Positions 43,962 through 52,779 of a DNA stretch of 52,889 nt are shown here, in pieces. This DNA comes from Lachnospiraceae bacterium (GTDB lineage: Bacteria; Bacillota; Clostridia; Lachnospirales; Lachnospiraceae). Within the stretch, counting starts at the first letter, position 1, and the number at the start of each line of letters is the position of its first letter. The translations under genes were made by a program, and so were the position numbers. The stretch lies in NCBI GenBank assembly GCA_017411305.1, contig JAFQQI010000046.1, positions 1 through 52,889 of the forward strand, given 5' to 3'. Under the pieces are notes generated by a model that was given only the letters and a program-made list of their open reading frames with translations, was not told where the DNA came from and did not search any database.

Positions 43962-43989
43962 CAGATAAAAGAAAAGGAAACAAAACAAG

Positions 43990-45624
43990 ATGACAATTGT
44001 AGATGTATTGGAACAAAACAGCAGAAGCTACGGAGACGAAGTGTGTTTAGTAGAAATTAACCCGGAGGTAAAGGAAGTCCGCCGTGTGACATGGAAGGAA
44101 TATGAGCTTATGGAGCCCAGCCCCATGACCCATTACCGAAGAGAAATTACATGGAGAGTTTTTGATGAGAAAGCGAACCGTTTTGCTAATCTTTTGATGT
44201 CAAGAGGCATAAAAAAAGGTGATAAGGTTGCTATTCTTCTGATGAACGGATTGGAATGGTTGCCTATTTATTTCGGCATTTTAAAAACAGGTGCGCTGGC
44301 AGTACCGCTTAATTTCCGATATGCATCAGATGAAATTGAGTATTGTGTCAATTTGGCAGAAGTGGATGTACTGGTTTTCGGACCGGAATTTATAGGGCGA
44401 GTGGAGGAAATAGCAGATTCTGTCAGCAAGAACCGATTGATTTTTTATGTGGGAGATAACTGTCCCAGCTTTGCAGAGGATTATAATGCCCTTACCAGCA
44501 ACTGTTCCAGTGTAGCCCCGAAAGTGGTTTTGACAGAGCAGGATAATGCGGCAATCTATTTTTCTTCCGGAACCACAGGTTTCCCCAAAGCAATTTTACA
44601 TAATCATGAAAGTCTGATTCATTCCTGCAGAGTGGAGCAGAATCATCATAGCCAGGGACGAGATGATGTATTTCTTTGTATTCCGCCTTTATACCATACA
44701 GGTGCAAAGATGCATTGGTTCGGCTCCCTGCTTTCAGGAAGTAAGGCAGTACTTCTTAAGGGAACAAAGCCGGAGTATATACTGGATGCGGTATCCAAAG
44801 AAAAGTGTACCATCGTATGGCTTCTTGTACCTTGGGCACAGGATATTTTAGAGGCGATTGAAAGCGGAAGATTAAATCCGGCAGACTATGAATTATCCCA
44901 GTGGAGATTGATGCATATCGGTGCACAGCCGGTTCCTCCCAGTTTGATTAAGAGCTGGAAAGCTGTTTTCCCTAATCACGAATATGATACTAACTATGGT
45001 CTTAGTGAGTCTATCGGGCCGGGATGTGTACATTTGGGAGTAGAGAACATTCACAAGGTCGGTGCTATCGGTAAACCCGGTTTTGGCTGGCAGGTTAAAA
45101 TTGTTGATGAAGAAAGAAATGAAGTAACAAAGGGTGAAGTGGGAGAACTTGCAGTAAAAGGTCCCGGTGTTATGACCTGTTACTATAATGATGAAAAAGC
45201 AACCGATGAAGTGCTTGATGACGGATGGCTCTTTACCGGTGATATGGCGATGGAAGATGAAGATGGCTTTATTTTCTTAGTTGACCGTAAGAAAGACGTT
45301 ATTATCAGTGGCGGTGAAAATATTTATCCCGTTCAGATTGAAGATTTCCTTCGGAATAATAATAAGATTCATGATGTGGCGGTAATCGGTATTCCTGATA
45401 AGCGTTTGGGAGAGACCACGCTTGCAGTGATTGAGTTAAAGCCGGATACAGAGTGTACCGAAGAAGAGATTAATGAATTCTGCAAAAAGCTGCCTCGTTA
45501 CAAGAGACCTCATAAGGTGATTTTTGCGGATATTCCAAGAAATCCTACCGGGAAAATCGAAAAGCCAAAGCTTCGTGAGAAATATTGCGGAACCAGATTG
45601 GTGGAAGCTCAGAACAGAGGATAA
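43990..45624 (+). CDS. Acyl-CoA synthetase (AMP-forming)
   Basis: 544 aa, adenylate-forming enzyme. ATP-binding loop SSGTTGFPKA from residue 192, YGLSESIGP (A5), GWLFTGDMA (A7), DRKKDVIISGGENIYPVQIED (A8) and catalytic Lys region NPTGKIEKPKLRE (A10). The set fits acyl/aryl-CoA ligases that activate a carboxylic acid with ATP and CoA. No membrane segment. The substrate is not readable from sequence; the paired symporter suggests an imported carboxylate. Ribosome site AAAAGGAAAC. Confidence 0.9.
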   Translation: MTIVDVLEQNSRSYGDEVCLVEINPEVKEVRRVTWKEYELMEPSPMTHYRREITWRVFDEKANRFANLLMSRGIKKGDKVAILLMNGLEWLPIYFGILKTGALAVPLNFRYASDEIEYCVNLAEVDVLVFGPEFIGRVEEIADSVSKNRLIFYVGDNCPSFAEDYNALTSNCSSVAPKVVLTEQDNAAIYFSSGTTGFPKAILHNHESLIHSCRVEQNHHSQGRDDVFLCIPPLYHTGAKMHWFGSLLSGSKAVLLKGTKPEYILDAVSKEKCTIVWLLVPWAQDILEAIESGRLNPADYELSQWRLMHIGAQPVPPSLIKSWKAVFPNHEYDTNYGLSESIGPGCVHLGVENIHKVGAIGKPGFGWQVKIVDEERNEVTKGEVGELAVKGPGVMTCYYNDEKATDEVLDDGWLFTGDMAMEDEDGFIFLVDRKKDVIISGGENIYPVQIEDFLRNNNKIHDVAVIGIPDKRLGETTLAVIELKPDTECTEEEINEFCKKLPRYKRPHKVIFADIPRNPTGKIEKPKLREKYCGTRLVEAQNRG

Positions 45625-45684
45625 AACATAAGAAGGTTGTTTGCAGAAGAAAAAGCAGGCAACGGAAAGGCATAGAATTTACAT

Positions 45685-47223
45685 ATGATTATCAAGATAT
45701 TAATGTTAGTAGTATTTTTCGGCGTTATGCTCGGAATCGGATTTTATTGCAGAAAAAATGCGACCGATGTAAACGGTTTTGTATTGGGTGGCAGAAGTGT
45801 GGGCCCGTGGCTTACTGCATTTGCCTACGGAACTTCTTATTTTTCAGCAGTTATTTTCGTTGGATATGCAGGGCAATTCGGATGGAAATACGGTATTGCA
45901 TCCACATGGATCGGTATCGGTAACGCAATATTGGGGTCTATGCTGGCATGGGTTGTTTTAGGCAGAAGAACCCGCATTATGACGCAGCATCTTGACAGTG
46001 CAACCATGCCTGAATTTTTTGGAAAAAGATTCGGGTCACAGGGACTTAAGATTTGTGCGTCCGTAATTGTATTTATTTTTCTGATTCCTTATACAGCATC
46101 CTTGTACAACGGTCTTTCCAGATTGTTCGGAATGGCGTTTGACATTGACTACACAATTTGTATTATTGTTATGGCTGTACTAACCGGTATTTATGTAATT
46201 GCCGGCGGTTACATGGCAACAGCCATTAATGACTTTATTCAGGGATTAATCATGCTGGTCGGCATTGTGATTGTGATTGCTGCCGTACTAAACAATAACG
46301 GTGGATTCATGGAAGCAATTAATGGACTTGCAATGGTAGAAGATGCTACGGTTACATCTCAGCCGGGTGCATTTGCATCTTTCTTCGGGCCAGACCCGCT
46401 GAATCTTCTGGGAGTTGTGATTTTAACATCGCTGGGAACATGGGGACTGCCTCAGATGGTACAGAAGTTTTATGCCATTAAGAGTGAAAATGCGATTAAG
46501 AAGGGTACCATTATTTCCACATTATTCGCCTGTATTGTAGCCGGTGGTTGCTATTTCCTGGGCGGATTCGGAAGACTATATTCTGACAGAGTAGATATTG
46601 CAGCAGAAGGATATGATGCCATTATTCCTGCCATGCTTTCCGATTTGTCTCCGGCATTAATCGGGTTGGTGGTGATTTTAGTGTTGTCGGCATCCATGTC
46701 TACCTTGTCTTCACTGGTTATGGCATCCAGCTCCACGCTGACCTTGGATGTGCTTAAGGGACATGTAATAAAGAATTTAAACGAGAAAATGCAAGTATTC
46801 ATTATGCGGGCTCTCATTGTCGTGTTTATTGTAATTTCCGTTATTTTAGCGATTGTTCAATACAAGAGTAATGTAACCTTTATTGCCCAATTGATGGGTG
46901 TATCATGGGGAGCATTGGCGGGAGCATTTCTTGCCCCTTTCTTGTATGGTTTATATTGGAAGAAGACAACCAAAACAGCCTGCTATGCAAGTTTCATTTT
47001 CGGTGCAGGTCTGATGGTAGCAAATATGCTGCTGCGTAGCAGCTTTCCGACATTGTTGCAGTCGCCTATTAATGCGGGTGCGGCAGCTATGATTGCGGGA
47101 CTTGTGATTGTTCCGGTTGTAAGTCTTTTTACTGCAAAACCGGATGAAAAGTTGGTAGAAGAGACTTTTGCCTGCTACAATAAGAAAATTGAGGTGCCTC
47201 AGAAGCAGTCTTTGAGCGAATAG
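45685..47223 (+). CDS. Sodium:solute symporter (SSS family)
   Basis: 512 aa, about 13 membrane helices. SSS features: GFVLGGRSVGPWLTAFAYGTSYFSA near the start, GGYMATAINDFIQGLIML (the conserved SSS signature region), and the last helices with SAMSTLSSLVMASSSTLTLDV. It resembles the PutP/PanF group. It probably imports the acid that the preceding acyl-CoA synthetase activates (60-bp gap, no terminator between). The ribosome site is poor (GGAAAGG about 16 bp away), so translation may partly depend on coupling. Confidence 0.9.
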   Translation: MIIKILMLVVFFGVMLGIGFYCRKNATDVNGFVLGGRSVGPWLTAFAYGTSYFSAVIFVGYAGQFGWKYGIASTWIGIGNAILGSMLAWVVLGRRTRIMTQHLDSATMPEFFGKRFGSQGLKICASVIVFIFLIPYTASLYNGLSRLFGMAFDIDYTICIIVMAVLTGIYVIAGGYMATAINDFIQGLIMLVGIVIVIAAVLNNNGGFMEAINGLAMVEDATVTSQPGAFASFFGPDPLNLLGVVILTSLGTWGLPQMVQKFYAIKSENAIKKGTIISTLFACIVAGGCYFLGGFGRLYSDRVDIAAEGYDAIIPAMLSDLSPALIGLVVILVLSASMSTLSSLVMASSSTLTLDVLKGHVIKNLNEKMQVFIMRALIVVFIVISVILAIVQYKSNVTFIAQLMGVSWGALAGAFLAPFLYGLYWKKTTKTACYASFIFGAGLMVANMLLRSSFPTLLQSPINAGAAAMIAGLVIVPVVSLFTAKPDEKLVEETFACYNKKIEVPQKQSLSE

Positions 47224-47232
47224 TAATCAGAT

Positions 47233-47280
47233 AGCTGTTATTTCCGATAAGTAAACGGAAATAACAGCTCTATTTTCTTG
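47233..47280 (+). terminator. Intrinsic terminator after symporter gene
   Basis: AGCTGTTATTTCCG (47233-47246), 9-nt loop, CGGAAATAACAGCT (47256-47269), then CTATTTTCTT. Perfect 14-bp stem. Confidence 0.9.
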
Positions 47281-47306
47281 CAAGCCATAAAATTATGGTG
47301 TATAAT
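47278..47306 (+). promoter_or_regulatory. rho promoter
   Basis: TTGCAA (47278-47283), 17-bp spacer, TATAAT (47301-47306). Leaves a ~100-nt leader before rho. Confidence 0.7.
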
Positions 47307-47411
47307 GCACTTACGGACATATCAAATGACAAATCGTGATAGAAATCCCATAATACACTATTGATAAATAATGAGAGTAGTTACTTTATGATTGTATGAA
47401 TGGAGGAATTT

Positions 47412-48806
47412 ATGAGAGAAAAGTATGAGTCTTTGGCACTTGCTGATTTAAAGGCAATTGCAAAAGCAAGAGGACTGAAAGGTACTTCGACTATGAAAAA
47501 GTCAGAACTGGTAGAGCTGATGCTTGCAGAAGATGAAAAGGACAAGGCTGCCGGTAAATCCGTACAGCCCAAGCCCGTAGTGCAGGTTGTAAAAGCAGCA
47601 GACAAGCCTGATGACACAGCTAAGGATAATACCAAAGAAGAAAACAAAGATGATGAAGATAAATATCCTGCAGAGCTGGACAGCGGTATTACAGCCCACG
47701 GAATTTTAGAGGTTATGCCTGACGGATATGGCTTTATCCGTTGCGAAAATTATTTGCCCGGTGACAGAGATGTGTATGTGGCACCCAGCCAGATCAGACG
47801 TTTCGGCTTAAAGACCGGTGATATTCTTGAAGGTAACACCAGAATTAAAACCCAGGGTGAAAAGTTTGCGGCGCTTTTATTTGTAAAGAGCATTAACGGC
47901 TACACACCGGAGGAATCAGCCAAGAGAAGAAACTTTGAGGATATGACACCTATTTTCCCCAATGAAAGACTTCATCTGGAGATGCCGGGAGCCAGCGTTG
48001 CCATGAGAGTTATGGATTTAATCAGCCCTGTGGGTAAAGGCCAGCGTGGTATGATTGTATCACCTCCCAAGGCAGGTAAGACAACCCTTCTTAAGGATGT
48101 TGCAAAGTCTGTAAAACGCAATGCGCCTGAAGTGCATTTGATTATTCTTCTGATTGATGAAAGACCGGAAGAAGTAACCGATATCAGGGAAGCAATTGCA
48201 GGTCCCAATGTAGAAGTTATTTATTCCACATTTGATGAATTGCCGGAGCATCATAAGAGAGTTTCGGAAATGGTGATTGAGAGAGGTAAACGTCTCGTAG
48301 AACATGGTAAAGACGTTATGATTCTGATTGACAGTATTACCAGATTGACACGTGCTTATAACCAGACCGTTCCGCCCAGCGGACGTACCTTATCCGGTGG
48401 TCTTGATCCGGCAGCGTTACATATGCCTAAGCGTTTCTTCGGTGCTGCAAGAAATATGAGAGAAGGCGGCTCCCTTACCATTCTGGCAACAGCACTTGTG
48501 GATACCGGAAGTAAGATGGATGATGTGGTTTACGAAGAATTTAAGGGAACCGGTAACATGGAACTGGTGCTTGACCGTAAGCTTTCCGAGAAGAGAGTAT
48601 TCCCGGCAATTGACATTCCTAAGTCAGGAACCAGAAGAGAAGACCTTCTGCTTACTCCCGAAGAACTGGAAGCAATCAATATTATCCGAAAAGCACTGAA
48701 CGGACTGAAGCCGGAAGAAGCAGTTGACAAGATTCTTGATATGTTTGCAAAGACCAGAACAAACCAGGAATTTGTAGCAATGGTTAAAAAAATGCGATTT
48801 ATCTAA
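47412..48806 (+). CDS. rho: Transcription termination factor Rho
   Basis: 464 aa from ATG 47412 with GGAGG 5 bp before; ATG 47400 overlaps that site and is less likely. N-terminal Rho_N helix bundle ([18 protein letters not shown]), a charged low-complexity insertion (~40-80), RNA-binding cold-shock fold ([20 protein letters not shown]), Walker [26 protein letters not shown]-loop and R-loop toward the end. Hexameric ATP-dependent RNA translocase. The N-terminal insertion is common in Clostridia. Confidence 0.96.
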   Translation: MREKYESLALADLKAIAKARGLKGTSTMKKSELVELMLAEDEKDKAAGKSVQPKPVVQVVKAADKPDDTAKDNTKEENKDDEDKYPAELDSGITAHGILEVMPDGYGFIRCENYLPGDRDVYVAPSQIRRFGLKTGDILEGNTRIKTQGEKFAALLFVKSINGYTPEESAKRRNFEDMTPIFPNERLHLEMPGASVAMRVMDLISPVGKGQRGMIVSPPKAGKTTLLKDVAKSVKRNAPEVHLIILLIDERPEEVTDIREAIAGPNVEVIYSTFDELPEHHKRVSEMVIERGKRLVEHGKDVMILIDSITRLTRAYNQTVPPSGRTLSGGLDPAALHMPKRFFGAARNMREGGSLTILATALVDTGSKMDDVVYEEFKGTGNMELVLDRKLSEKRVFPAIDIPKSGTRREDLLLTPEELEAINIIRKALNGLKPEEAVDKILDMFAKTRTNQEFVAMVKKMRFI

Positions 48807-48816
48807 GAAAAAATAC

Positions 48817-48845
48817 TTGCATACTGTGTTAAGCTATGTTACAAT
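48817..48845 (+). promoter_or_regulatory. rpmE promoter with two inverted-repeat pairs
   Basis: TTGCAT (48817-48822), 17-bp spacer, TACAAT (48840-48845). The -35 overlaps TGCATACTG (48818-48826), whose inverted copy is at 48868-48876. The -10 overlaps CTATGTTAC (48834-48842), whose inverted copy is at 48906-48914. The palindrome TGCACAATTGTGCA is at 48873-48886. Confidence 0.6.
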
Positions 48846-48936
48846 TAAAAAGCTGTTTCAGAAGAAGCAGTATGCACAATTGTGCAGCGGATGAGAACAA
48901 GTACAGTAACATAGTTTTTATAGAGAGGTGAAAGAA

Positions 48937-49143
48937 ATGAGAGAAGGAATCCATCCTAACTACTACCAGGCAACAGTAACATGCAACTGTGGCAACACAT
49001 TTGTAACAGGTTCAACCAAGCAGGATATCCACGTAGAAGTTTGTTCTAAGTGTCATTCATTCTACACAGGTCAGCAGAAGGCTGCAAGAACCGACGGACG
49101 TATTGATAAGTTCAACAGAAAGTACGGTGTAGAAAGCAAATAA
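48937..49143 (+). CDS. rpmE: 50S ribosomal protein L31 (zinc-binding type)
   Basis: 68 aa from ATG 48937 (GAGAGGTGAAAG before it). Begins [19 protein letters not shown] and contains [13 protein letters not shown]; Cys 16, 18, 37 and 40 are the zinc ligands of the C+ form, used when zinc is plentiful. Large-subunit protein at the inter-subunit bridge. Follows rho but has its own promoter. Confidence 0.96.
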   Translation: MREGIHPNYYQATVTCNCGNTFVTGSTKQDIHVEVCSKCHSFYTGQQKAARTDGRIDKFNRKYGVESK

Positions 49144-49152
49144 GTTTATTTC

Positions 49153-49187
49153 AAAAGGTTGAGGTGTTGCATCTCAACCTTTTGTTT
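49153..49187 (+). terminator. Intrinsic terminator after rpmE
   Basis: AAAAGGTTGAG (49153-49163) and CTCAACCTTTT (49173-49183) with a 9-nt loop, then TTGTTT-type tail. Confidence 0.85.
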
Positions 49188-49209
49188 ACATCGTAGGAAG
49201 GATATATTC

Positions 49210-50268
49210 ATGAAGAAGAGAAAGAGACGTAATCACTATTCGGGAATCGGCGGACAGGCGGTACTGGAAGGTGTCATGATGAAAAACAAGGATGACTATG
49301 CAGTAGCCATCCGAAAGCCTGACGGGGAAATAGAAGTTGAGGTTGACGTATTCAGAGGTACCTTATACGGAAAGAAAATAAAAGAAGTACCTTTTATCAG
49401 AGGTGTGTTTAATTTTATTGATTCCATGCGACTGGGCATGAAGACACTGAATTATTCAGCATCCTTTTATGAGGATGAGGAAGCCAAAGAAACAGTAGTC
49501 GATAAAGCACTGAATAAGGTTTCCGGCGGTAAAGCAGAGCAAATCATGATGAGCTGTGTGACTGCATTTTCCATTATTCTGGCAGTTGGTCTTTTCATTT
49601 TATTACCTTATTTCTTAACCGCTTACTTTGCGCAGAATATCAGAAATGCATCTTTGGTTGCGATTATTGAAGGAGCTATCAGGATTGCAATCTTTTTACT
49701 TTATGTGGTAGGAATCAGTCTGATGAAGGATATTCACAGATTGTACCGTTATCACGGTGCGGAGCATAAGTGTATCAATTGTATTGAGAGAGGTTATCCT
49801 CTTACCGTACACAATGTGAAAAGATGCTCCCGTATTCACAAGCGTTGCGGAACCAGTTTTATGTTCCTTGTTATATTTATCAGTATTATTATGTTTTTCT
49901 TTATCAGAGTAGAGAATCCGGTGTACAGAATTCTTCTTCGTATTGCATTAATTCCGGTTATTGCAGGAATTTCTTATGAAATTATCCGTTTAGCAGGAAG
50001 AAGCAACAATATTCTGGTACAGATTATTTCATTTCCCGGTATGCTGCTTCAGAGGCTGACAACAAAGGAACCGGATGAAAGTATGATAGAGGTTGCCATT
50101 GCTTCCGTAGAAGCTGTTTTTGACTGGAGAGCTTATTTAAAGAGTGAATTCGGCTATGATGAAAATGAAGTAAATTCGGAAGATGAAAAGGACGAGAATG
50201 CAGAAGAAGAGACTGTTTTGTCAGAAGAAAGCAGCTTTGAAGCAGATTCAGAAGATAAAGAGAGTTAG
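49210..50268 (+). CDS. DUF1385 membrane protein
   Basis: 352 aa from ATG 49210 (AGGAAGGA before it); an earlier start would run through the terminator. DUF1385 blocks: SGIGGQAVLEGVMMK near residue 8, FIRGVFNFIDSM, and YRYHGAEHKCINCIERGYPLT. About four membrane helices (near 110-140, 150-175, 215-235, 245-265). An acidic tail ends the protein. It is a conserved Firmicutes membrane protein of unknown function that commonly lies between rpmE and prmC. Confidence 0.92.
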   Translation: MKKRKRRNHYSGIGGQAVLEGVMMKNKDDYAVAIRKPDGEIEVEVDVFRGTLYGKKIKEVPFIRGVFNFIDSMRLGMKTLNYSASFYEDEEAKETVVDKALNKVSGGKAEQIMMSCVTAFSIILAVGLFILLPYFLTAYFAQNIRNASLVAIIEGAIRIAIFLLYVVGISLMKDIHRLYRYHGAEHKCINCIERGYPLTVHNVKRCSRIHKRCGTSFMFLVIFISIIMFFFIRVENPVYRILLRIALIPVIAGISYEIIRLAGRSNNILVQIISFPGMLLQRLTTKEPDESMIEVAIASVEAVFDWRAYLKSEFGYDENEVNSEDEKDENAEEETVLSEESSFEADSEDKES

Positions 50269-50270
50269 TC

Positions 50271-51104
50271 ATGACATATAGAGAGTTATATGACTGGGGA
50301 AGCGCACAGCTTACAGAGGCAGGGATTGCTGAGGCATCTTTAGATGCCAGACTTTTATTGGAAGAGGTGTGCGGTACAGACAGAGGTTATATGCTGGTGC
50401 ATGGAGATAATCCTGTTACCGATTTGCAAGCCGAGGCCTATAGGGAGTATATTTCCCGTAGGAAGAGCCGTATTCCGTTACAGCATATTACAGGATATCA
50501 GGAGTTTATGGGACTTCGGTTTCAGGTAACAGAGGACGTACTGATTCCCAGGCAGGATACGGAAACATTGGTGGAAGAGGTGATGCGATATTTGCATGAC
50601 GGAATGCGCATTTTGGACATGTGTACCGGAAGCGGTTGCATTTTACTCAGCCTGTTGCATTATTCCAATGATTGCGTGGGAGTAGGCAGCGATATTTCAC
50701 AAAAGGCGCTTGCTGTAGCAAAAGCAAATGCAGAAAGTCTTGGGAAAGAAGCTACCTTTGTACAAGGCGATTTGTTTGAGCCCATAGAAGGTAAATTTGA
50801 TTTTATCGTTTCTAACCCACCTTATATTCCAACCAAGGTGATTGAGACCTTGGAGGCAGAGGTAAAGGATCATGATCCTATCAGTGCCCTTGATGGTATG
50901 GAGGACGGATTATATTTTTACCGTAAGATAGTAGACCGGGCCGGAGAATATTTGTACCCCGGCGGAATGCTGTTTTTTGAAATCGGCTGTGAGCAGGCAG
51001 AAGATGTAAAGAAGATGATGACAGAAGCAGGATATCATGATGTTACTGTTTGCAAGGATCTTACAGGCCTTGACAGAGTCGTATACGGAACCTTTCCCGG
51101 ATGA
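50271..51104 (+). CDS. prmC: Release factor glutamine methyltransferase
   Basis: 277 aa, starting 2 bp after DUF1385. SAM-binding motif ILDMCTGSGCILLSLL and the catalytic NPPY at 182-185 (FIVSNPPYIP), which holds the glutamine side chain. N-terminal helical domain contacts the release factor. It methylates the GGQ glutamine of RF1/RF2. Its substrate RF1 is the next gene. Confidence 0.96.
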   Translation: MTYRELYDWGSAQLTEAGIAEASLDARLLLEEVCGTDRGYMLVHGDNPVTDLQAEAYREYISRRKSRIPLQHITGYQEFMGLRFQVTEDVLIPRQDTETLVEEVMRYLHDGMRILDMCTGSGCILLSLLHYSNDCVGVGSDISQKALAVAKANAESLGKEATFVQGDLFEPIEGKFDFIVSNPPYIPTKVIETLEAEVKDHDPISALDGMEDGLYFYRKIVDRAGEYLYPGGMLFFEIGCEQAEDVKKMMTEAGYHDVTVCKDLTGLDRVVYGTFPG

Positions 51105-51179
51105 TGATAGCCTGGCTTTGTTTCGAAATATAAATTGTAAGTTTGCATGTGCCGGATGGCGCAGAAATGAGGGATAATC

Positions 51180-52253
51180 ATGTTTGATAAATTAGATGAC
51201 ATATTGATTCATTTTGAAGAAATTATGAATGAATTAAATGAGCCGACCGTAACCAACAATCAGGAACGTTTCCGAGCATTAATGAAGGAGCAGAGTGATT
51301 TAACACCTTTGGTTGAGGCTTATAAAGAGTATAAGCAGTGCAAGCAGGACGTAGAGGATTCTCTTGCCATGCTGGAAACAGAATCTGATGAGGATATGAA
51401 AGAAATGCTGAAGGAAGAATTAAGTTCCGGCAAAAAGCGTATTGAAGAGCTGGAGCAGGAATTAAAGATTCTGTTACTTCCTAAGGATCCTAACGATGAT
51501 AAGAATGTTATTGTAGAAATCAGAGCAGGTGCAGGTGGTGATGAAGCCGCACTTTTTGCAGCAGAAATGTATCGTTTGTATGTTCACTATGCAGAAGGAC
51601 AGCGCTGGAAAGTAGAAACTATGAACGTGGATGAAATCGGTATCGGCGGTATGAAGGAAGTAAACTTCATGATTTCCGGTCAGGGCGCTTATTCCAAGCT
51701 GAAATATGAAAGTGGTGTACACCGTGTACAACGTGTACCTGAAACAGAATCCGGCGGACGTATCCATACATCTACCATCAGTGTGGCAGTTATGCCGGAA
51801 GTAGATGATGATATCGATATTGTGATTGAAGATAAAGATATCAGAATTGACGTAATGAGAGCTTCCGGAAACGGTGGACAGTGTGTCAATACAACAGACT
51901 CTGCCGTACGTCTGACTCACTACCCTTCCGGTATTGTAGTTTACAGCCAGACAGAAAAGTCCCAGCTTCAGAATAAGGCAAAGGCTTTTGCCCTGTTAAA
52001 AGCAAAGCTCTACGATTTAGAGCAGCAGCAGAGACATGATGCAGAAGCAGAGATGAGAAGAAGCCAAATTGGTACCGGTGACCGTTCCGAAAAAATCCGT
52101 ACCTATAACTTCCCTCAGGGCCGTGTTACCGACCATAGAATCGGCCTGACCCTCTATAAGCTGGATAAGATTATGAACGGAGATATTCAGGAAATTATCG
52201 ATGGCTGTATTTCAGCCGACCAGGCAGCGAAGCTCGCAAAGATGAACGAATAA
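51180..52253 (+). CDS. prfA: Peptide chain release factor 1
   Basis: 357 aa. The class I release factor GGQ is at 232-234 ([21 protein letters not shown]), methylated by PrmC. The codon-recognition region [18 protein letters not shown] is of the RF1 type (UAA/UAG). Followed by an intrinsic terminator. Confidence 0.96.
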   Translation: MFDKLDDILIHFEEIMNELNEPTVTNNQERFRALMKEQSDLTPLVEAYKEYKQCKQDVEDSLAMLETESDEDMKEMLKEELSSGKKRIEELEQELKILLLPKDPNDDKNVIVEIRAGAGGDEAALFAAEMYRLYVHYAEGQRWKVETMNVDEIGIGGMKEVNFMISGQGAYSKLKYESGVHRVQRVPETESGGRIHTSTISVAVMPEVDDDIDIVIEDKDIRIDVMRASGNGGQCVNTTDSAVRLTHYPSGIVVYSQTEKSQLQNKAKAFALLKAKLYDLEQQQRHDAEAEMRRSQIGTGDRSEKIRTYNFPQGRVTDHRIGLTLYKLDKIMNGDIQEIIDGCISADQAAKLAKMNE

Positions 52254-52274
52254 GCTATGAGTGCAGAATATAAT

Positions 52275-52316
52275 AAAGAACGCATGGACTGTTTACAGGA
52301 CAATGTGTTCTTTTTA
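52275..52316 (+). terminator. Intrinsic terminator after prfA
   Basis: AAAGAACGCAT (52275-52285) and ATGTGTTCTTT (52303-52313), one G-U pair, then T-rich. Closes the rpmE-prfA region. Confidence 0.8.
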
Positions 52317-52328
52317 TATTCTATAAGA

Positions 52329-52551
52329 ATGCAAACGAACACTGAAAGGCGAAAGTACGAAGTACGAAGCCTTGAAGTGAACGGTTGCATGGCACTCATA
52401 GCGTGTGCAGAAGGTGGGCGTTCGGGCTATTCGTAACGTGATACTAGGTCAGATAATAAGACTTTTAGGACGAGTTGAGAATTTGAATAGTTGAGCTAGA
52501 AAAGGAAGTGCTTTGCCTTGACTTTAAGTAGTTAAGGTAAGGCATTTTTTA
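52329..52551 (+). ncRNA. Candidate structured non-coding RNA
   Basis: No plausible coding frame. The first 62 nt fold into a long rod: ATGCAA-CG with CG-TTGCAT (52329-52337/52382-52390), CACT/AGTG (52340-52343/52376-52379), AAGGC/GCCTT (52346-52350/52369-52373) and GTAC/GTAC (52355-52358/52362-52365), with a GAA triloop. The internal loops are all purines, including a tandem GA/GA. A second small hairpin GCAC..GTGC follows, and the unit ends in a strong terminator at 52509-52551. Could be a small RNA or the end of a repeated element; no known family recognised. Confidence 0.5.
52509..52551 (+). terminator. Strong intrinsic terminator of the candidate RNA
   Basis: TGCTTTGCCTTGAC (52509-52522), 8-nt loop, GTTAAGGTAAGGCA (52531-52544), then TTTTTTATT. 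14 pairs, three of them G-U. Confidence 0.88.
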
Positions 52552-52607
52552 TTGCAGTTACATTGGAGAGTTGGGGCTGGGGACGGCGCCCATACGTCAA
52601 AATAGTG

Positions 52608-52636
52608 TTGTGGAAATAGTTTGGAAACTTTATAAT
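52608..52636 (+). promoter_or_regulatory. Candidate promoter before the right-end ORFs
   Basis: TTGTGG (52608-52613), 17-bp spacer, TATAAT (52631-52636). It precedes the decayed ORF and the gene running off the end. Confidence 0.5.
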
Positions 52637-52670
52637 GAAATAGGAAAATATATATTGAGGGGTATCTGAT

Positions 52671-52762
52671 ATGTCTGATTACAAAGTTGCGAAGTAAGAA
52701 GATACAAAGAATTAGGTAAATTCCAATAGAACGAACAGTTAGAAAAACTTGAATTTTTATGA
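52671..52762 (+). pseudogene. Remnant of a small coding gene (frameshift and stop)
   Basis: ATG 52671 has a good ribosome site (GAGGGG) but reads only MSDYKVAK before TAA. From about 52690 the +2 frame reads on as CEVRRYKELGKFQ, a TAG, then NEQLEKLEFL and TGA at 52760-52762. Together this looks like one short protein broken by a frameshift and a nonsense change. The reading is tentative. Confidence 0.35.
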
Positions 52763-52779
52763 TAGAGAGGATGGTTGAA

